DNA of 64,000 nt from Microtetraspora sp. NBRC 13810 (GCF_030268685.1 NZ_BSRQ01000014.1:162205-226204), one strand, 5' to 3'; shown: positions 25,580 to 37,786, counted from the stretch's first letter. Program-made: numbers and translations. Notes: generated by a model not told the origin, from the sequence alone.

Positions 25580-27340
25580 ATGACTGACGAAGTCCTGGTC
25601 GAGGCTCTGCGCGAGCGAGATCCGAGCGCCCTCGCCGCGCTCTATGACTCGCACGCGGAGGGAATCCACAGTTTCTGCCTGTCCTCCCTGGGGGGCCTCG
25701 ACAGTGCTCAGGTCGCGCTTCGGGACACGTTCATCGCCGCCGAAGCCCATATTCACGCCCTCGCCGATCCGGCGCTGCTGCGCGCGTGGCTTTACGCGCT
25801 GGCCCGGTGCGAGTGCCGGCGCCGGCGGGCGCTGTCCGGCGCCGGGCGGCGTCCCGGCGTCCCCGACCTGACCGGCCGGCCGGACGCCGACCTGCGGCTC
25901 ATGGCCTGGCACGCGGTGTGGAGCCTGGCGGCCGACGACCGCGAGGTGCTCGACCTCGCCACCCGGCACGGTCTGAGCGCCGCCGAGATCGCGCTGGTCG
26001 TCGGAGCGCCCGCGCACCGCGTCGACACCGGTCACGCGGCGGCCCGCGACCACCTGCGCGACGCGGTCACCGCCGAGATCCTCGCCAGGAAGGGGCCGCA
26101 CGACTGCCCGCGCCGGGCCCGCATCCTCGGCGGGCGGGAAGGCGAACTCACCCCCGCGACGCGCGAGCAGGTCATCCGGCACCTGGGCCGCTGCGAGGCG
26201 TGCTCGCCGCACCGGACCCGGCAGGTGGCCACCACCAAGGTCTTCGACCTGATGCCGCGGATCGCCGCGCCCGAGGCGCTCAGAGTCCGGGTGATGAGCT
26301 GCTTCGTCGATCCCGATCTCGTCCCCTACCGGCGGCACGTCGCCGCGCGGGTCGGCCCGCTGGACGCGGCGGGGTTCCCGATCGACCGGGCCGGCCCGGC
26401 CCGACGGTGGCCCCGGGTGCCCCGGGTGCCCCGGGTGCTGGCCGGCGCCCTGGTGGCGGGCGCCGCGCTGATCGTGGTCGCGGCGACGTACGGCCCGATG
26501 GGGGACACCCGTTCCGGCGGCGTCACGGGCATCGCGTCCGACGCGTTCCCGCCGAAGGGTGAGCCGCCGCGCATCCGCCCGCCGTGGCGGCCGGAGCCCA
26601 CGCCCACCCGGGTCAGCCGGGAGATCGCCCCCCGCGGCCTCGAACGGCTGGACACCGGCGGATCGACCCTCGGGCCCTTCGCCGGCCTGCCCTTCGAGCC
26701 GGACCTCCCGCGCCTGAAGGCCAGGCCCTGGCTACGGCCCGGCGACCGCCCCACCCCGGCCGCCAAGCCGATCGCCCCGCCCGCGCCCCCGGCCGTCTCC
26801 CCGGTCCCGCCACAGGGCCCGCCCCCACATCCGGGCCCGCCCGCACACCCAGGCCCGCCCGCACACCCAGGCCCGCCCGCACGGCCGGGCCCGCCCGCGC
26901 ACCCGGCGCCGATCCTCGTGCCCACCCCGCGCCCCGCGCCGCCCTCGGCGCGCCCGCACCACCCACGCCCGCCCCGCTACACACCGCCCCGCGAACGCCC
27001 CCGGCCCCACCACCCGCCGCACCACCCGCCACGCCCCCGCCCGAAACCGACCTCGAAGCCCACCGAGCCCCCGAGCCCGTCCGCCGAGCCCACCCCCGAC
27101 CCGAGCCCCCAGCCCACCACGACCGTCAGGCACTCCGCCCCCCGCCGCCCGGCCCCGGCGCCCCGCAGGCCGGAGCCGAGAAGACCGCCGGACGCCCCCC
27201 ACCAGAACCCACCCGGCGGCTCGCCCCCCAACCCGGCCAACCCACACCACCCGCGTCCCCCCGCCGCCCCAGGCGCGACCGACCCGTCCCAGGGCTTCCC
27301 CTCCCGCACCGACGACTGGCGCCGCGCCCCCCACCCCTGA
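25580..27340 (+). CDS. ECF-like sigma factor fused to zinc-finger, membrane and proline-rich domains
   Basis: 586 residues. Residues 10-80 match sigma region 2 and about 105-165 region 4 (LAADDREVLDLATRHGLSAAEIALV). A ZAS-like anti-sigma zinc-finger motif, H-x3-C-x2-C (HLGRCEAC, about 195), follows, then one membrane helix (about 285-305) and 270 residues of Pro/His/Arg-rich low complexity with PPAHPG repeats. The layout is like the ECF groups with fused anti-sigma and membrane parts (ECF52/53 type). It could be released on signal. A TACCAT box 7 bases before the ATG and no ribosome site suggest a leaderless mRNA. Confidence 0.75.
   Translation: MTDEVLVEALRERDPSALAALYDSHAEGIHSFCLSSLGGLDSAQVALRDTFIAAEAHIHALADPALLRAWLYALARCECRRRRALSGAGRRPGVPDLTGRPDADLRLMAWHAVWSLAADDREVLDLATRHGLSAAEIALVVGAPAHRVDTGHAAARDHLRDAVTAEILARKGPHDCPRRARILGGREGELTPATREQVIRHLGRCEACSPHRTRQVATTKVFDLMPRIAAPEALRVRVMSCFVDPDLVPYRRHVAARVGPLDAAGFPIDRAGPARRWPRVPRVPRVLAGALVAGAALIVVAATYGPMGDTRSGGVTGIASDAFPPKGEPPRIRPPWRPEPTPTRVSREIAPRGLERLDTGGSTLGPFAGLPFEPDLPRLKARPWLRPGDRPTPAAKPIAPPAPPAVSPVPPQGPPPHPGPPAHPGPPAHPGPPARPGPPAHPAPILVPTPRPAPPSARPHHPRPPRYTPPRERPRPHHPPHHPPRPRPKPTSKPTEPPSPSAEPTPDPSPQPTTTVRHSAPRRPAPAPRRPEPRRPPDAPHQNPPGGSPPNPANPHHPRPPAAPGATDPSQGFPSRTDDWRRAPHP
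26816..26907 (+). repeat. 18-base tandem repeat coding for PPAHPG
   Basis: About five imperfect copies of GGCCCGCCCGCACACCCA within the sigma-factor tail. Copy number is likely to vary between strains. Confidence 0.7.
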
Positions 27341-27430
27341 CCCGCCGCCACCCCTGACCCGCCCTATCCCTGACCCGTCGCCACCGCTATCCCCGCTCTA
27401 TCCCTGACCCGCCGCCACCGCGGCACCCCT
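27334..27430. repeat. Degenerate tandem repeats after the sigma-factor gene
   Basis: CCCTGACCCGCCGCCAC and close variants recur four times, starting at the stop codon of the sigma gene; they look like duplications of its 3' end (ACCCCTGACCC). Confidence 0.55.
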
Positions 27431-27650
27431 GGCCCGCCCCCACCTCTCCCAGCGCCCGCGTCAGGCGGCCCGGAAGGTAACGCACCGTAGGCGTGCCGGA
27501 TTCGGGCAAATGGCGATCTCTGGGTTTACGCTGGTGGGGCAGGTGTGCATCGTGTTTCCAGTGGGAAGCATGTTGCGCAGAGTGACGATCAGTCACCGCG
27601 GCATCCGGGACCCGGCTCCTTCGGATGGCGAGCCGGGATGGGGGGAAAGG

Positions 27651-28871
27651 ATGCGCTCCGCCAGCAACGGGCCTTCTGCGCGCCGCCGTAGGTCGGCCGC
27701 GCTGATCGGGATGGCCTGTCTCGCGATGGGCACCGTCGCCGCGCCCGCGGGCGCGGCTCCGCTGCTCCTGCGGGCGGCCGACAAGCCCCGACCGAGCGCC
27801 GAGGAGGTCGCCGAGGCGCGCCGCGACGTGCACGAGCACCAGGATCGGCTCGGTACGGCGGTCGCCAGGCTCGCCCAGGCCCGCGCCCGCCTCGACGAGC
27901 TGAACGCGGGGGCGGAGCGGCTCGTCGAGGCGTACAACGGCGAGCTGGTCCGGCTGCGGCAGGCCGAGCAGGCCCTCCAGGCGGCGACCGACCGGCTGCG
28001 CGCGGCCGACGCGCAGGTCGCGGAGGCGCGTGCGGCGGTGGCCGCGCTGGCCGCGCAGAGCTACGGCGGGGTGGACCTCTCCCAGCCCATGGTGATCATG
28101 GTGGCGTCCGGCGGCGGAGGGCTGCCCGGTTACCTGCACCAGGCGAGCACGCTGCACCATCTCAGCGCAGGCCAGGCCGAGGTGCTCAAGGAGCTGCGCG
28201 ACGCCCAGACGGCGTACGGGATCCTCCAGGGCCAGACCCGGGACGCGTACGGCGAGCGGCTGGCGGTGGCCGGGCGGGCCGAGCGGGCCAAGGCGGCGGC
28301 GGAGGAGGCCGTGCTGCGGCAGCAGGCGGAGACCGGCGGGCTCAGGGAGGAGCGCGACCTGCTGGAGCGCAGGCTGACCGCGGCCCGTTCGACGGCCGAC
28401 CGGCTGGCCAGGACCCGGGCCGCGTCGATGGAGCGCGCCAGGTTCCGGCGGACCAGCGCGGCGGCCTCCAAGATCGCCAAAGTGCCGAAGAGCGCGTCCT
28501 CGTCCCGGATGGGCGACGTCGCCGCCAACTGGGCGCTCACCCAGCTCGGCAAGCCCTACGTGTGGGCCGCCGACGGGCCGGACAGCTACGACTGCTCAGG
28601 GCTGACCATGCGGGCCTGGGAGCAGGTCGGCGTCCGGCTCGACCACTGGACGGGCACCCAGTGGACCTCGGGACCGCATATCCCCACCGGGGATCTGCGC
28701 CGCGGCGACCTGGTCTTCTTCGGCCGGATCACCAGCAACCCCGGGGACATTCACCACGTGGGCATCTATATCGGGCGGGGGATGATGGTGCATGCTCCGC
28801 AGACCGGAGACGTCGTGCGCATCGCGCCGATCTGGCGCAGCGACCTGGTCGGCGCGACCCGCCCGACGTGA
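27651..28871 (+). CDS. Secreted NlpC/P60 peptidoglycan endopeptidase with coiled coil
   Basis: 406 residues from ATG 27651; the frame is open upstream, but only this start gives a proper signal peptide (about 1-34). Residues 45-260 form long Ala/Glu/Arg-rich coiled coils as in RipA-like hydrolases. The NlpC/P60 domain (about 285-406) has catalytic Cys315 in YDCSGL, His in DIHHVGIYIG and the downstream HAPQTGD. It cleaves peptide stems of peptidoglycan. Unlike its paralogue at 57731, no ydaO riboswitch is seen in its leader. Confidence 0.87.
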   Translation: MRSASNGPSARRRRSAALIGMACLAMGTVAAPAGAAPLLLRAADKPRPSAEEVAEARRDVHEHQDRLGTAVARLAQARARLDELNAGAERLVEAYNGELVRLRQAEQALQAATDRLRAADAQVAEARAAVAALAAQSYGGVDLSQPMVIMVASGGGGLPGYLHQASTLHHLSAGQAEVLKELRDAQTAYGILQGQTRDAYGERLAVAGRAERAKAAAEEAVLRQQAETGGLREERDLLERRLTAARSTADRLARTRAASMERARFRRTSAAASKIAKVPKSASSSRMGDVAANWALTQLGKPYVWAADGPDSYDCSGLTMRAWEQVGVRLDHWTGTQWTSGPHIPTGDLRRGDLVFFGRITSNPGDIHHVGIYIGRGMMVHAPQTGDVVRIAPIWRSDLVGATRPT

Positions 28872-28890
28872 CCGGGCCGCGCCGCGCAGA

Positions 28891-29385
28891 TCAGTGCTGG
28901 CCGCCGAAGGCCTGGGCGCGCTTGACCGATGCCTCGATCTCGGCCTCGGCCTCCACCCTGCCGACCCAGTTGGCGCCCTCGACCGACTTGCCCGGCTCCA
29001 GGTCCTTGTAGACCTCGAAGAAGTGCTGGATCTCCAGCCGGTCGAACTCCGGAACGTGGTGGATGTCCCGGATGTGCTGCATGCGAGGGTCGTTGGCCGG
29101 GACGCAGAGGACCTTGTCGTCCCCGCCCTTCTCGTCGGTCATCCGGAACATCCCCACCGCGCGGCAGGCGATCAGGCAGCCGGGGAAGGTAGGTTCCTGG
29201 AGCAGGACGAGGGCGTCGAGCGGGTCGCCGTCCTCGCCGAGGGTGTGCTCGATGAACCCGTAGTCGGCGGGGTACTGCGTCGAGGTGAACAGCAGCCGGT
29301 CAAGACGGATGCGACCGGTCTTGTGGTCCACCTCGTACTTGTTCCGTTGTCCCTTGGGAATTTCAACGACAACGTCGAACTCCAC
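28891..29385 (-). CDS. ppa: Inorganic pyrophosphatase
   Basis: 164 residues from GTG 29385 (ribosome site GGAGG, 7-base spacing); an ATG further upstream lacks one. Family I soluble pyrophosphatase: [20 protein letters not shown] at the start, the metal-binding [10 protein letters not shown] block and later D(K)GGDDK. It hydrolyses PPi to drive biosynthesis in the cytoplasm. Divergent from the PBP4 gene, as in many actinomycetes. Confidence 0.96.
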   Translation of the reverse strand: MEFDVVVEIPKGQRNKYEVDHKTGRIRLDRLLFTSTQYPADYGFIEHTLGEDGDPLDALVLLQEPTFPGCLIACRAVGMFRMTDEKGGDDKVLCVPANDPRMQHIRDIHHVPEFDRLEIQHFFEVYKDLEPGKSVEGANWVGRVEAEAEIEASVKRAQAFGGQH

Positions 29386-29474
29386 CGCGGTTCCTCCACT
29401 CAAGCCCCCGGGAACCCCCGGTCGGGCGTTAATGTCTCGTAGGCGTAGTACCTGTAAGGAGAGAGGTAGGCGAC

Positions 29475-30875
29475 GTGGTTCGGCGTGAGCGGTGGGTGGC
29501 CCTGGTCACTCTCGCCTTGCTGCAAGTGTTCGTCATCGCCGCCGGCGCCTATCTGATCACCAACGACTTCAACCTGAGCGCGCTGACCGAGGGGCCGCCA
29601 CGCCCGGTCGCGCCGGCGGAGCCGCCGCCCGTCCCCGTGGTGACCGCGGGACCAGTGCTGGCCGCGGGTGGGAACGGACCTCTCCCGACCAAGGGTACTT
29701 TGGCCGGTCGCCTCGAAGACGCGCTGGGTGACCCCGCGCTCGGCGACCGGGTGGGCGCGGCCGTCATCGACGTCTCCTCCGGCGCCGAGCTGTTCGGCTC
29801 CGCCGCCGACGCCGCCGTCACGCCCGCCTCCACCACCAAGGTGGCCACCATGGTGGCCACGCTCGCCTCGATCGGCCCGGAGGCCAGGCTGACGACCCGC
29901 GTGGTGCGCGGCCAGGCCAAGAACTCCGTGATCCTGGTGGGCGGCGGCGACCCCACCCTCCAGGGGCCCAGGGCGCCGCGCAGCCGGCCGTACCCGAGGC
30001 CGGCGTCGCTGACGGAGCTGGCCGAGAGCACGGCCGAGGCGCTCAAGGCGGCGGGCGTCACGAAGGTGACGCTCGGCTACGACGACACGCTCTACACCGG
30101 CTCGCGGCTCGCGCCGGGCTGGAAGCCGGGATACGTGCCGGAGGGCAGCGTCGCGCCGATCACCGCGCTGGCCGTCGACGAGGGCAGGGCCGACCCGGAC
30201 TCCTGGACCCGGGTGTCCGACCCGTCGCGGACCGCCGCGCTCGCCTTCGCCGCGCTGCTCCGCAAGGAGGGCGTGACGGCCGGCGGGAGCGTCAGGCCGG
30301 CCAGGGCGCCCGACGGCGCGGCCGAGCTGGCCCGGGTGGAGTCGGCCCCCGTCTACGCGCTGGTGGAGCGGACCCTGACCCTGAGCGACAACGACCTGGC
30401 CGAGGCGCTGGCCAGGCAGGTGGCGCTCAAGGAGGGCCTGCCCGCCTCCTTCGAGGGCGGCGCGCAGGCGGTGCGCAGGGTGCTGGCCCGGATCGGCGCG
30501 GACAAGGGCGTGCAGACCTTCGACGGCAGCGGCCTGTCCACCAAGAACCGGATCAGCGCCGCCGCCATGGCCCGCCTGGTCGCCGTCGCGGCCTCCCCCG
30601 CCAACCCGCACCTGCACGCGGTGATCAGCGGGATGCCGGTCGCCGGGTTCACCGGCACCCTGGGTCAGCGGTTCACCGGCTCGCTCTCCCGGCCGGGCGT
30701 GGGCGTGGTCCGGGCCAAGACGGGCACCCTCAACAACGTCAACACGCTGGCGGGCCTCGCCACCACGACCGACGGGCGCCTGGTGACGTTCGCCTTCCTG
30801 GCGGACAAGGTGCCCGTCAACGCCGAGCCCGTCCTTGACCGGCTCGCCACGATCGTCTCGCGTTGCGGCTGCTGA
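29475..30875 (+). CDS. dacB: D-alanyl-D-alanine carboxypeptidase/endopeptidase (PBP4 type)
   Basis: 466 residues. N-terminal membrane anchor (about 8-28) and a Pro-rich linker, then the S13 peptidase domain with the three penicillin-binding motifs: STTK (Ser119, Lys122), SDN and KTG ([12 protein letters not shown]). It trims or cuts peptidoglycan peptides outside the membrane. GTG start with AAGGAGAGAGG upstream. First gene of the conserved dacB - metalloprotease - tilS - hpt - ftsH block. Confidence 0.93.
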   Translation: MVRRERWVALVTLALLQVFVIAAGAYLITNDFNLSALTEGPPRPVAPAEPPPVPVVTAGPVLAAGGNGPLPTKGTLAGRLEDALGDPALGDRVGAAVIDVSSGAELFGSAADAAVTPASTTKVATMVATLASIGPEARLTTRVVRGQAKNSVILVGGGDPTLQGPRAPRSRPYPRPASLTELAESTAEALKAAGVTKVTLGYDDTLYTGSRLAPGWKPGYVPEGSVAPITALAVDEGRADPDSWTRVSDPSRTAALAFAALLRKEGVTAGGSVRPARAPDGAAELARVESAPVYALVERTLTLSDNDLAEALARQVALKEGLPASFEGGAQAVRRVLARIGADKGVQTFDGSGLSTKNRISAAAMARLVAVAASPANPHLHAVISGMPVAGFTGTLGQRFTGSLSRPGVGVVRAKTGTLNNVNTLAGLATTTDGRLVTFAFLADKVPVNAEPVLDRLATIVSRCGC

Positions 30876-30903
30876 TGCGCGGCCGCCGGAAGGAGCACGT
30901 ACG

Positions 30904-32097
30904 GTGGACGGTATGCAGGTGATCGACTGGGACCTCGCCGTCTCCACCGGAACGCGCCTGGTGCGCCCGGGCCCTCAGGTCAGCCGTGCGGAGGCCAGGC
31001 AGGCCGTCGCCGACCTTCGCAGGCTGTCCCGTGAGGCCGAGGGGCACGTGCGCGAGTTCACCAGGATCGACACCGAGACGGCGGCGCAGCCGGCCACGGT
31101 CGTCGACCGCCCCGGCTGGATCCGGGCCAACGTCGAAGGCTTCCGGGTCGTGCTGGAGCCGCTGACCGAGCGGATGTCCAACCGCGCCCAGGCGCCGGCC
31201 ATCGTGGCCGCCGTGGGCTCGCGGATCACGGGCGTCGAGGTCGGCGCGCTCCTCGCGTTCCTCGCCACCCGGGTGCTCGGCCAGTACGAGCTGTTCCTGC
31301 CGCCCGACCCCTCGGGGCGGGCCGCGACCGGGCGGCTGACCCTGGTCGCCCCCAACATCGTCCACGCCGAGCGCGAGCTGGGCGTGCACGCCGGCGACTT
31401 CCGGCTGTGGGTGTGCCTGCACGAGGAGACGCACCGGGTGCAGTTCACCGGCGTGCCCTGGCTGCGGGAGTATGTCCGGTCCCAGATGACCGAGTTCCTG
31501 CTCGCCGCCGACCTCGACCTGCCGACCCTGATCGAGCGGCTGCGCTCGGCCGCCGACGCGGTGGCCGACGTCGTGCGGGGCGGCGAGGGCAGCCTGATCG
31601 ACGCGATCCAGACGCCCGAGCAGAAGCAGATCCTCGACCGGCTGACCGCCGTGATGACCCTGGTCGAAGGCCACGGCGACTACGTGATGGACGCGGTGGG
31701 CCCCTCCGTGGTGCCCTCGGTGGCCGACATCCGCAACAAGTTCCAGCACCGCCGCGAGGGCGGGTCCCGCATCGACCGGACGGTGCGCAGGCTGCTCGGC
31801 CTCGACCTGAAGATGAAGCAGTACGCCGAGGGCTCGGCCTTCGTCCGCGACGTGGTCGGCCACGTGGGCATCGACGGGTTCAACAAGATCTGGGGCTCGC
31901 CGGCCACGCTGCCGACCCTGGAGGAGATCGCGGCGCCGGAGAGCTGGATCTCCCGGGTGGTCGACTCCCCGGCCCTTCCCTCGGCCAACGGCGCCGCCTC
32001 CGCCGCTTCCGCCGCCTCCGCCGACGGCGCGGGCACGGACGCCGATCCGCGTTCCGACGGGGATTCGCCGGCTCCGCCCCCGCCGCCGGCGAACTAG
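30904..32097 (+). CDS. Zinc-dependent metalloprotease (DUF2342 family)
   Basis: 397 residues from GTG 30904, 8 bases after AAGGAG; the nearby ATG 30913 is spaced too far. The HEETH motif (HExxH) in CLHEETHRVQFTGVPWL is the metal site, and a downstream EGHGDYVMD block is also characteristic. The tail is Ala/Ser/Pro-rich. The family is an actinobacterial marker always found next to tilS; its substrate is unknown. It is followed after 6 bases by tilS. Confidence 0.9.
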   Translation: MDGMQVIDWDLAVSTGTRLVRPGPQVSRAEARQAVADLRRLSREAEGHVREFTRIDTETAAQPATVVDRPGWIRANVEGFRVVLEPLTERMSNRAQAPAIVAAVGSRITGVEVGALLAFLATRVLGQYELFLPPDPSGRAATGRLTLVAPNIVHAERELGVHAGDFRLWVCLHEETHRVQFTGVPWLREYVRSQMTEFLLAADLDLPTLIERLRSAADAVADVVRGGEGSLIDAIQTPEQKQILDRLTAVMTLVEGHGDYVMDAVGPSVVPSVADIRNKFQHRREGGSRIDRTVRRLLGLDLKMKQYAEGSAFVRDVVGHVGIDGFNKIWGSPATLPTLEEIAAPESWISRVVDSPALPSANGAASAASAASADGAGTDADPRSDGDSPAPPPPPAN

Positions 32098-32103
32098 CGG
32101 GCC

Positions 32104-33123
32104 GTGGGTCCGCATCCGGCCGTCGCCGAGGTCCGCCGGGCCGTGCGCTCGGTCCTCGCCGGACTGCCGCCGGATGCCCTGGTCCTGGTCGCGTGCAGCG
32201 GCGGGGCCGACTCGCTGGCGCTGGCCGCCGGGCTCGGGTTCGTCGCGCCGCGCGCCGGGCTGCGCGCGGGGCTGGTGACCGTGGACCACGGGCTCCAGGA
32301 GGGTTCGGCGCTGCGGGCCGCCGAGGTGGCCGGGCTCGCGCCCGGTCTCGGCCTCGAACCGGCCGAGGTGCTCACGGTCGAGGTGGGCCGCGAGGGCGGG
32401 CCGGAGGCCGCGGCAAGGCAGGCGCGTTACGCCGCGCTCGACGAGGCCGCCGTCCGGCTCGGCGCCGCCGTCGTGCTGCTCGGCCACACGCTGGACGACC
32501 AGGCGGAGACCGTGCTGCTCCGGCTGGCCAGGGGCAGCGGCACCCGCTCACTGGCGGGCATGCCCGAGGTGGGCGGCGAGGGCGGCCGTTACCGCAGGCC
32601 GCTGCTGGCGCTGACCCGGGACACGACCAGGGCGGCGTGCGCGGCCCTGGACCTCAAGCCGTGGGACGATCCGCACAACACGGACCCGCGTTACGCCCGG
32701 GTGCGGGTCCGCCGCCGGCTGCTGCCGGCGCTGGAGGAGGAGCTCGGCCCGGGGATCGCCGAGGCGCTGGCCCGTACGGCGCGGCAGTGCCGGGAGGACG
32801 CGGACGCGCTCGACTCCTGGGCGGACGCGGCCTATGCGACGGCCCGGCAGGATTTCGCCTTTAGCGAACAACGGGAGTTCCAGGAGGGCGTCGCGCTGGC
32901 CGTACCGGCGCTGGCCGATCTTCCCGATGCCGTGCGGCGCCGGGTGCTGCGGCGTGCGGCGATCACCGCCGGGGCGCCCGCCGGGACACTGGCGGCGGCG
33001 CACATCCTGCAGGTAGACCGTTTGGTGACGGAGTGGCGCGGGCAAAGGGGAGCGGATCTGCCAGGTGGCGTGGCCGCCGTCCGCCGGTATGGCACCCTGA
33101 TACTCGCCAGAGTGACCGGATGA
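32104..33123 (+). CDS. tilS: tRNA(Ile)-lysidine synthetase
   Basis: 339 residues. N-type ATP-pyrophosphatase with PP-loop SGGADS (residues 32-37), then VDHGLQ and [22 protein letters not shown]. It adds lysine to C34 of the AUA-reading tRNA-Ile so that it decodes AUA only. The C-terminal part is short, as in other actinobacterial TilS. GTG start. Confidence 0.95.
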   Translation: MGPHPAVAEVRRAVRSVLAGLPPDALVLVACSGGADSLALAAGLGFVAPRAGLRAGLVTVDHGLQEGSALRAAEVAGLAPGLGLEPAEVLTVEVGREGGPEAAARQARYAALDEAAVRLGAAVVLLGHTLDDQAETVLLRLARGSGTRSLAGMPEVGGEGGRYRRPLLALTRDTTRAACAALDLKPWDDPHNTDPRYARVRVRRRLLPALEEELGPGIAEALARTARQCREDADALDSWADAAYATARQDFAFSEQREFQEGVALAVPALADLPDAVRRRVLRRAAITAGAPAGTLAAAHILQVDRLVTEWRGQRGADLPGGVAAVRRYGTLILARVTG

Positions 33124-33195
33124 AAGCGGTCATCACCGGAGCCACGTGATATCTGGTCACATCCAGTGCAACACCCACGCGAAGGAACACCCCAG

Positions 33196-33756
33196 GTGGA
33201 CGCAGCCGACATGGGCAACGATCTGGAGAAGGTCCTCATCCCCGAGGACGAGCTCCAGGCCAAGATCAAAGAACTTGCCGGGAAGATCGACGCGGATTAC
33301 GCGGGCAAGGACCTGCTGATCGTCGGCGTACTCAAGGGGGCGGTCATGGTCATGGCCGACCTGGCGAGGGCGCTGCACATACCGGTGCAGATGGACTGGA
33401 TGGCGGTGTCGTCCTACGGGGCGGGCACGAGGTCCTCGGGCGTCGTGCGCGTGCTGAAGGACCTCGACACCGACATCGCGGGCCGGCACGTGCTGGTCGT
33501 CGAGGACATCATCGACTCCGGGCTGACGCTGTCCTGGCTCGTGCACAACCTCAGGTCGCGCAACCCCGCCTCGGTCGAGATCTGCGCGGCCCTGCGCAAG
33601 CCCGACGCGATCAAGGTGCCGATCGACGTGAAGTACGTGGGCTTCGACATCCCGAACGAGTTCGTGATCGGTTACGGGCTCGACTTCGCGGAGCGTTACC
33701 GCAACCTGCCCTTCATCGGCACTCTCGCGCCACACGTGTACGGAGGAGGCGAGTAA
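33196..33756 (+). CDS. hpt: Hypoxanthine phosphoribosyltransferase
   Basis: 186 residues from GTG 33196 (ribosome site GAAGGA). The PRPP-binding motif VLVVEDIIDSGLTL and the upstream VLKGAVMVMADL loop define the purine salvage enzyme that converts hypoxanthine/guanine to IMP/GMP. Classic partner of tilS and ftsH. Confidence 0.95.
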   Translation: MDAADMGNDLEKVLIPEDELQAKIKELAGKIDADYAGKDLLIVGVLKGAVMVMADLARALHIPVQMDWMAVSSYGAGTRSSGVVRVLKDLDTDIAGRHVLVVEDIIDSGLTLSWLVHNLRSRNPASVEICAALRKPDAIKVPIDVKYVGFDIPNEFVIGYGLDFAERYRNLPFIGTLAPHVYGGGE

Positions 33757-34132
33757 GCGCCTTCCGGCGCGCGCAAAAGTACGCCCTGGGCGAAGCGAAC
33801 CCTTGAAACCCGTACATTCCTCTGCACCCGCCGGGAACATCGTCATGCCTGACGTACGTTGGTAGGGCAAGACCGGTACGTTCGGCGGTGACCCTGCCGT
33901 GCGCTCCGGTGTACCTTCAGACTTCACGAGGGTGACTAGCAGGTCGCCCTCGGGTAGTCAGTTGGAGCGGCTAGGGATGCCGCGACCCCGGGTGGGGGAG
34001 GGAGCCGAGCCGGCCACGGCGCGACCGTCACGCACGGTCACGAGGTGGGCGGCGGAGCCGACTCGCCCGGCTTGACCCCCGGGGGCCAGGCCATGGTCAG
34101 GAAGGGACGGGCCCGTCGGGGTTCCGCATCGG
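33757..34132. other. Long leader upstream of ftsH
   Basis: 376 bases without a gene. A stable stem at 33927-33952 pairs CGAGGGTGAC with GTCGCCCTCG (one wobble, loop TAGCAG); another small stem is GACCGT-CACGC-ACGGTC (34023-34039). No canonical Shine-Dalgarno sits near the ftsH ATG (AGGAAGGG is about 30 bases away). The long structured leader could hold post-transcriptional control; no known riboswitch class is recognised. Confidence 0.4.
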
Positions 34133-36109
<1,977 letters not shown>

Positions 36110-36113
36110 CGAA

Positions 36114-36701
36114 GTGAGTGGCACCAACGATTTCACGGTTGACTCGGTCCGGATCGAAAAGGCCGTTCGCGAGATCCTGATCGCGATCGGTGAGGACCCG
36201 GACCGAGACGGCCTGCTGGACACCCCGGCCCGGGTCGCCCGTGCCTACGCCGAGCAGTTCGCAGGGCTGCGGCAGGCTCCGGAAGACGTGCTGACCACCG
36301 TCTTCGACGCCGACCACGACGAGATGGTGCTGGTGCGGGACATCGAGGTCTACTCGACCTGCGAGCACCACCTCGTGCCCTTCCACGGCGTGGCCGCCGT
36401 CGGCTACATCCCCAACGAGAAGGGGCAGATCACCGGCCTGTCCAAGCTGGCCAGGCTGGTCGACGTCTACGCGAGGCGCCCGCAGGTCCAGGAGCGGATG
36501 ACCTCCCAGATCGCCGACGCCCTGATGCACGTGCTGGAGCCGCGCGGGGTCATCGTGGTGATCGAGTGCGAGCACCTCTGCATGACGATGCGCGGGGTCC
36601 GCAAGCCCGGAGCCAAGACGATCACCTCGGCCGTCCGCGGCAGCTTCCGGGACAGCGACAAGACCCGCGCCGAGGCGATGTCCCTCATCCTGGGCCGCTG
36701 A
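36114..36701 (+). CDS. folE: GTP cyclohydrolase I
   Basis: 195 residues. First step of folate synthesis (GTP to dihydroneopterin triphosphate). Zinc and active-site motifs [13 protein letters not shown] and [16 protein letters not shown] are intact. GTG start just after ftsH, so co-transcribed with it; a strong terminator follows. Confidence 0.97.
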   Translation: MSGTNDFTVDSVRIEKAVREILIAIGEDPDRDGLLDTPARVARAYAEQFAGLRQAPEDVLTTVFDADHDEMVLVRDIEVYSTCEHHLVPFHGVAAVGYIPNEKGQITGLSKLARLVDVYARRPQVQERMTSQIADALMHVLEPRGVIVVIECEHLCMTMRGVRKPGAKTITSAVRGSFRDSDKTRAEAMSLILGR

Positions 36702-36721
36702 CCCGGGGGGCACACCCGTAT

Positions 36722-36764
36722 CGACAGGGCCGCCGCGTAACACGTGGCGGCCCTGTCGCGTTTT
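36722..36764 (+). terminator. Intrinsic terminator after folE
   Basis: CGACAGGGCCGCC and GGCGGCCCTGTCG pair perfectly (11-base loop) and are followed by a TTTT run. It separates the ftsH-folE transcript from folP. Confidence 0.92.
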
Positions 36765-36850
36765 CCCGGGACGTTACGATGCGTGACCGGGAGGGTAAAG
36801 CCGGACATCGCAGGTGGAAGTGGGTCCAAGTGACTTCGCTTGGCGTCTCG

Positions 36851-36881
36851 TTGGGGAAGGCGTTCAATTCGTTATCCCCAA
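36851..36881. promoter_or_regulatory. Inverted repeat upstream of folP
   Basis: TTGGGGA and TCCCCAA flank a 17-base AT-richer centre, about 50 bases before the folP start. It may be an operator or leader hairpin. Confidence 0.4.
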
Positions 36882-36931
36882 GGCCCACCCGTCGCTCCGC
36901 TCGGTGACGGGGAACACCTAGGCTTGTCGGC

Positions 36932-37786
36932 ATGACCACGTGGAGCGTGCCGGGAATGCCCGCCGAGGAGCGGTGCCTGGTCATGGGCGTGGTCAACGTC
37001 ACGCCCGACTCGTTCTCCGACGGCGGCCAGTGGTTCGACGAGGACGCCGCGGTGCGGCACGGCCTGGAGCTCGTCCGTCAGGGGGCCGACATCGTCGACG
37101 TGGGCGGCGAGTCCACCCGCCCGGGAGCGGCCAGGGTGTCGCTGGAGGAAGAGCTGGCCAGGGTGACGCCGGTGATCAGGGCGCTGGTCGCCGAGAGGGT
37201 GACCGTCAGCGTCGACACCATGCGCGCCGAGGTCGCCGAGGCCGCCGTGGCGGCGGGCGCCCGGCTGGTCAACGACGTGAGCGGCGGCCTCGCCGACCCC
37301 GCGATGCCCAGGGTCGTCGCGGCCACCGGGGTGCCCTACGTCGTGATGCACTGGCGCGGCCACAGCCACGACATGCAGAGCCGCGCGATCTACACCGACG
37401 TCGTGACCGAGGTGCGCGAGGAGCTCGCCAAGCGGGTTGACCTCGTGCTCGCCGAAGGGGTCGCGGAGAGCCAGATCGTGCTCGACCCGGGGCTCGGCTT
37501 CGCCAAACAGGGCGAGCACAACTGGGAGCTGCTGGCCCGCCTGGACCGGCTGGCCGCCCTCGGCTATCCGCTGCTCATCGGCGCGTCCAGAAAGCGGTTC
37601 CTCGGCCGGCTCCTGGCCGCTCCCGACGGCACACCGCGCCCGTTCAGTCACAGCGACGACGCGACGGCGGCCGTGACCGCGCTCGCGGCCCAGGCAGGCG
37701 CCTGGTGCGTCCGGGTGCACCAGGTCGGCCCCAACGCGGATGCGGTCAGGGTGGCCGCCGCGTGGACGCGTGGAGGAGGCAGATGA
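36932..37786 (+). CDS. folP: Dihydropteroate synthase
   Basis: 284 residues. The TIM barrel has MGVVNVTPDSFSDGG, the DVGGESTRPGA block, NDVSGG, and the late GASRKRF pterin/sulfonamide site. It joins pABA to dihydropterin pyrophosphate. The last codons overlap the next gene by ATGA. Confidence 0.96.
   Translation: MTTWSVPGMPAEERCLVMGVVNVTPDSFSDGGQWFDEDAAVRHGLELVRQGADIVDVGGESTRPGAARVSLEEELARVTPVIRALVAERVTVSVDTMRAEVAEAAVAAGARLVNDVSGGLADPAMPRVVAATGVPYVVMHWRGHSHDMQSRAIYTDVVTEVREELAKRVDLVLAEGVAESQIVLDPGLGFAKQGEHNWELLARLDRLAALGYPLLIGASRKRFLGRLLAAPDGTPRPFSHSDDATAAVTALAAQAGAWCVRVHQVGPNADAVRVAAAWTRGGGR

Noticed and set aside
27441..27650. ydaO riboswitch before the NlpC/P60 gene at 27651
   Set aside because: None of the core motifs found at 58868-59000 occurs here.
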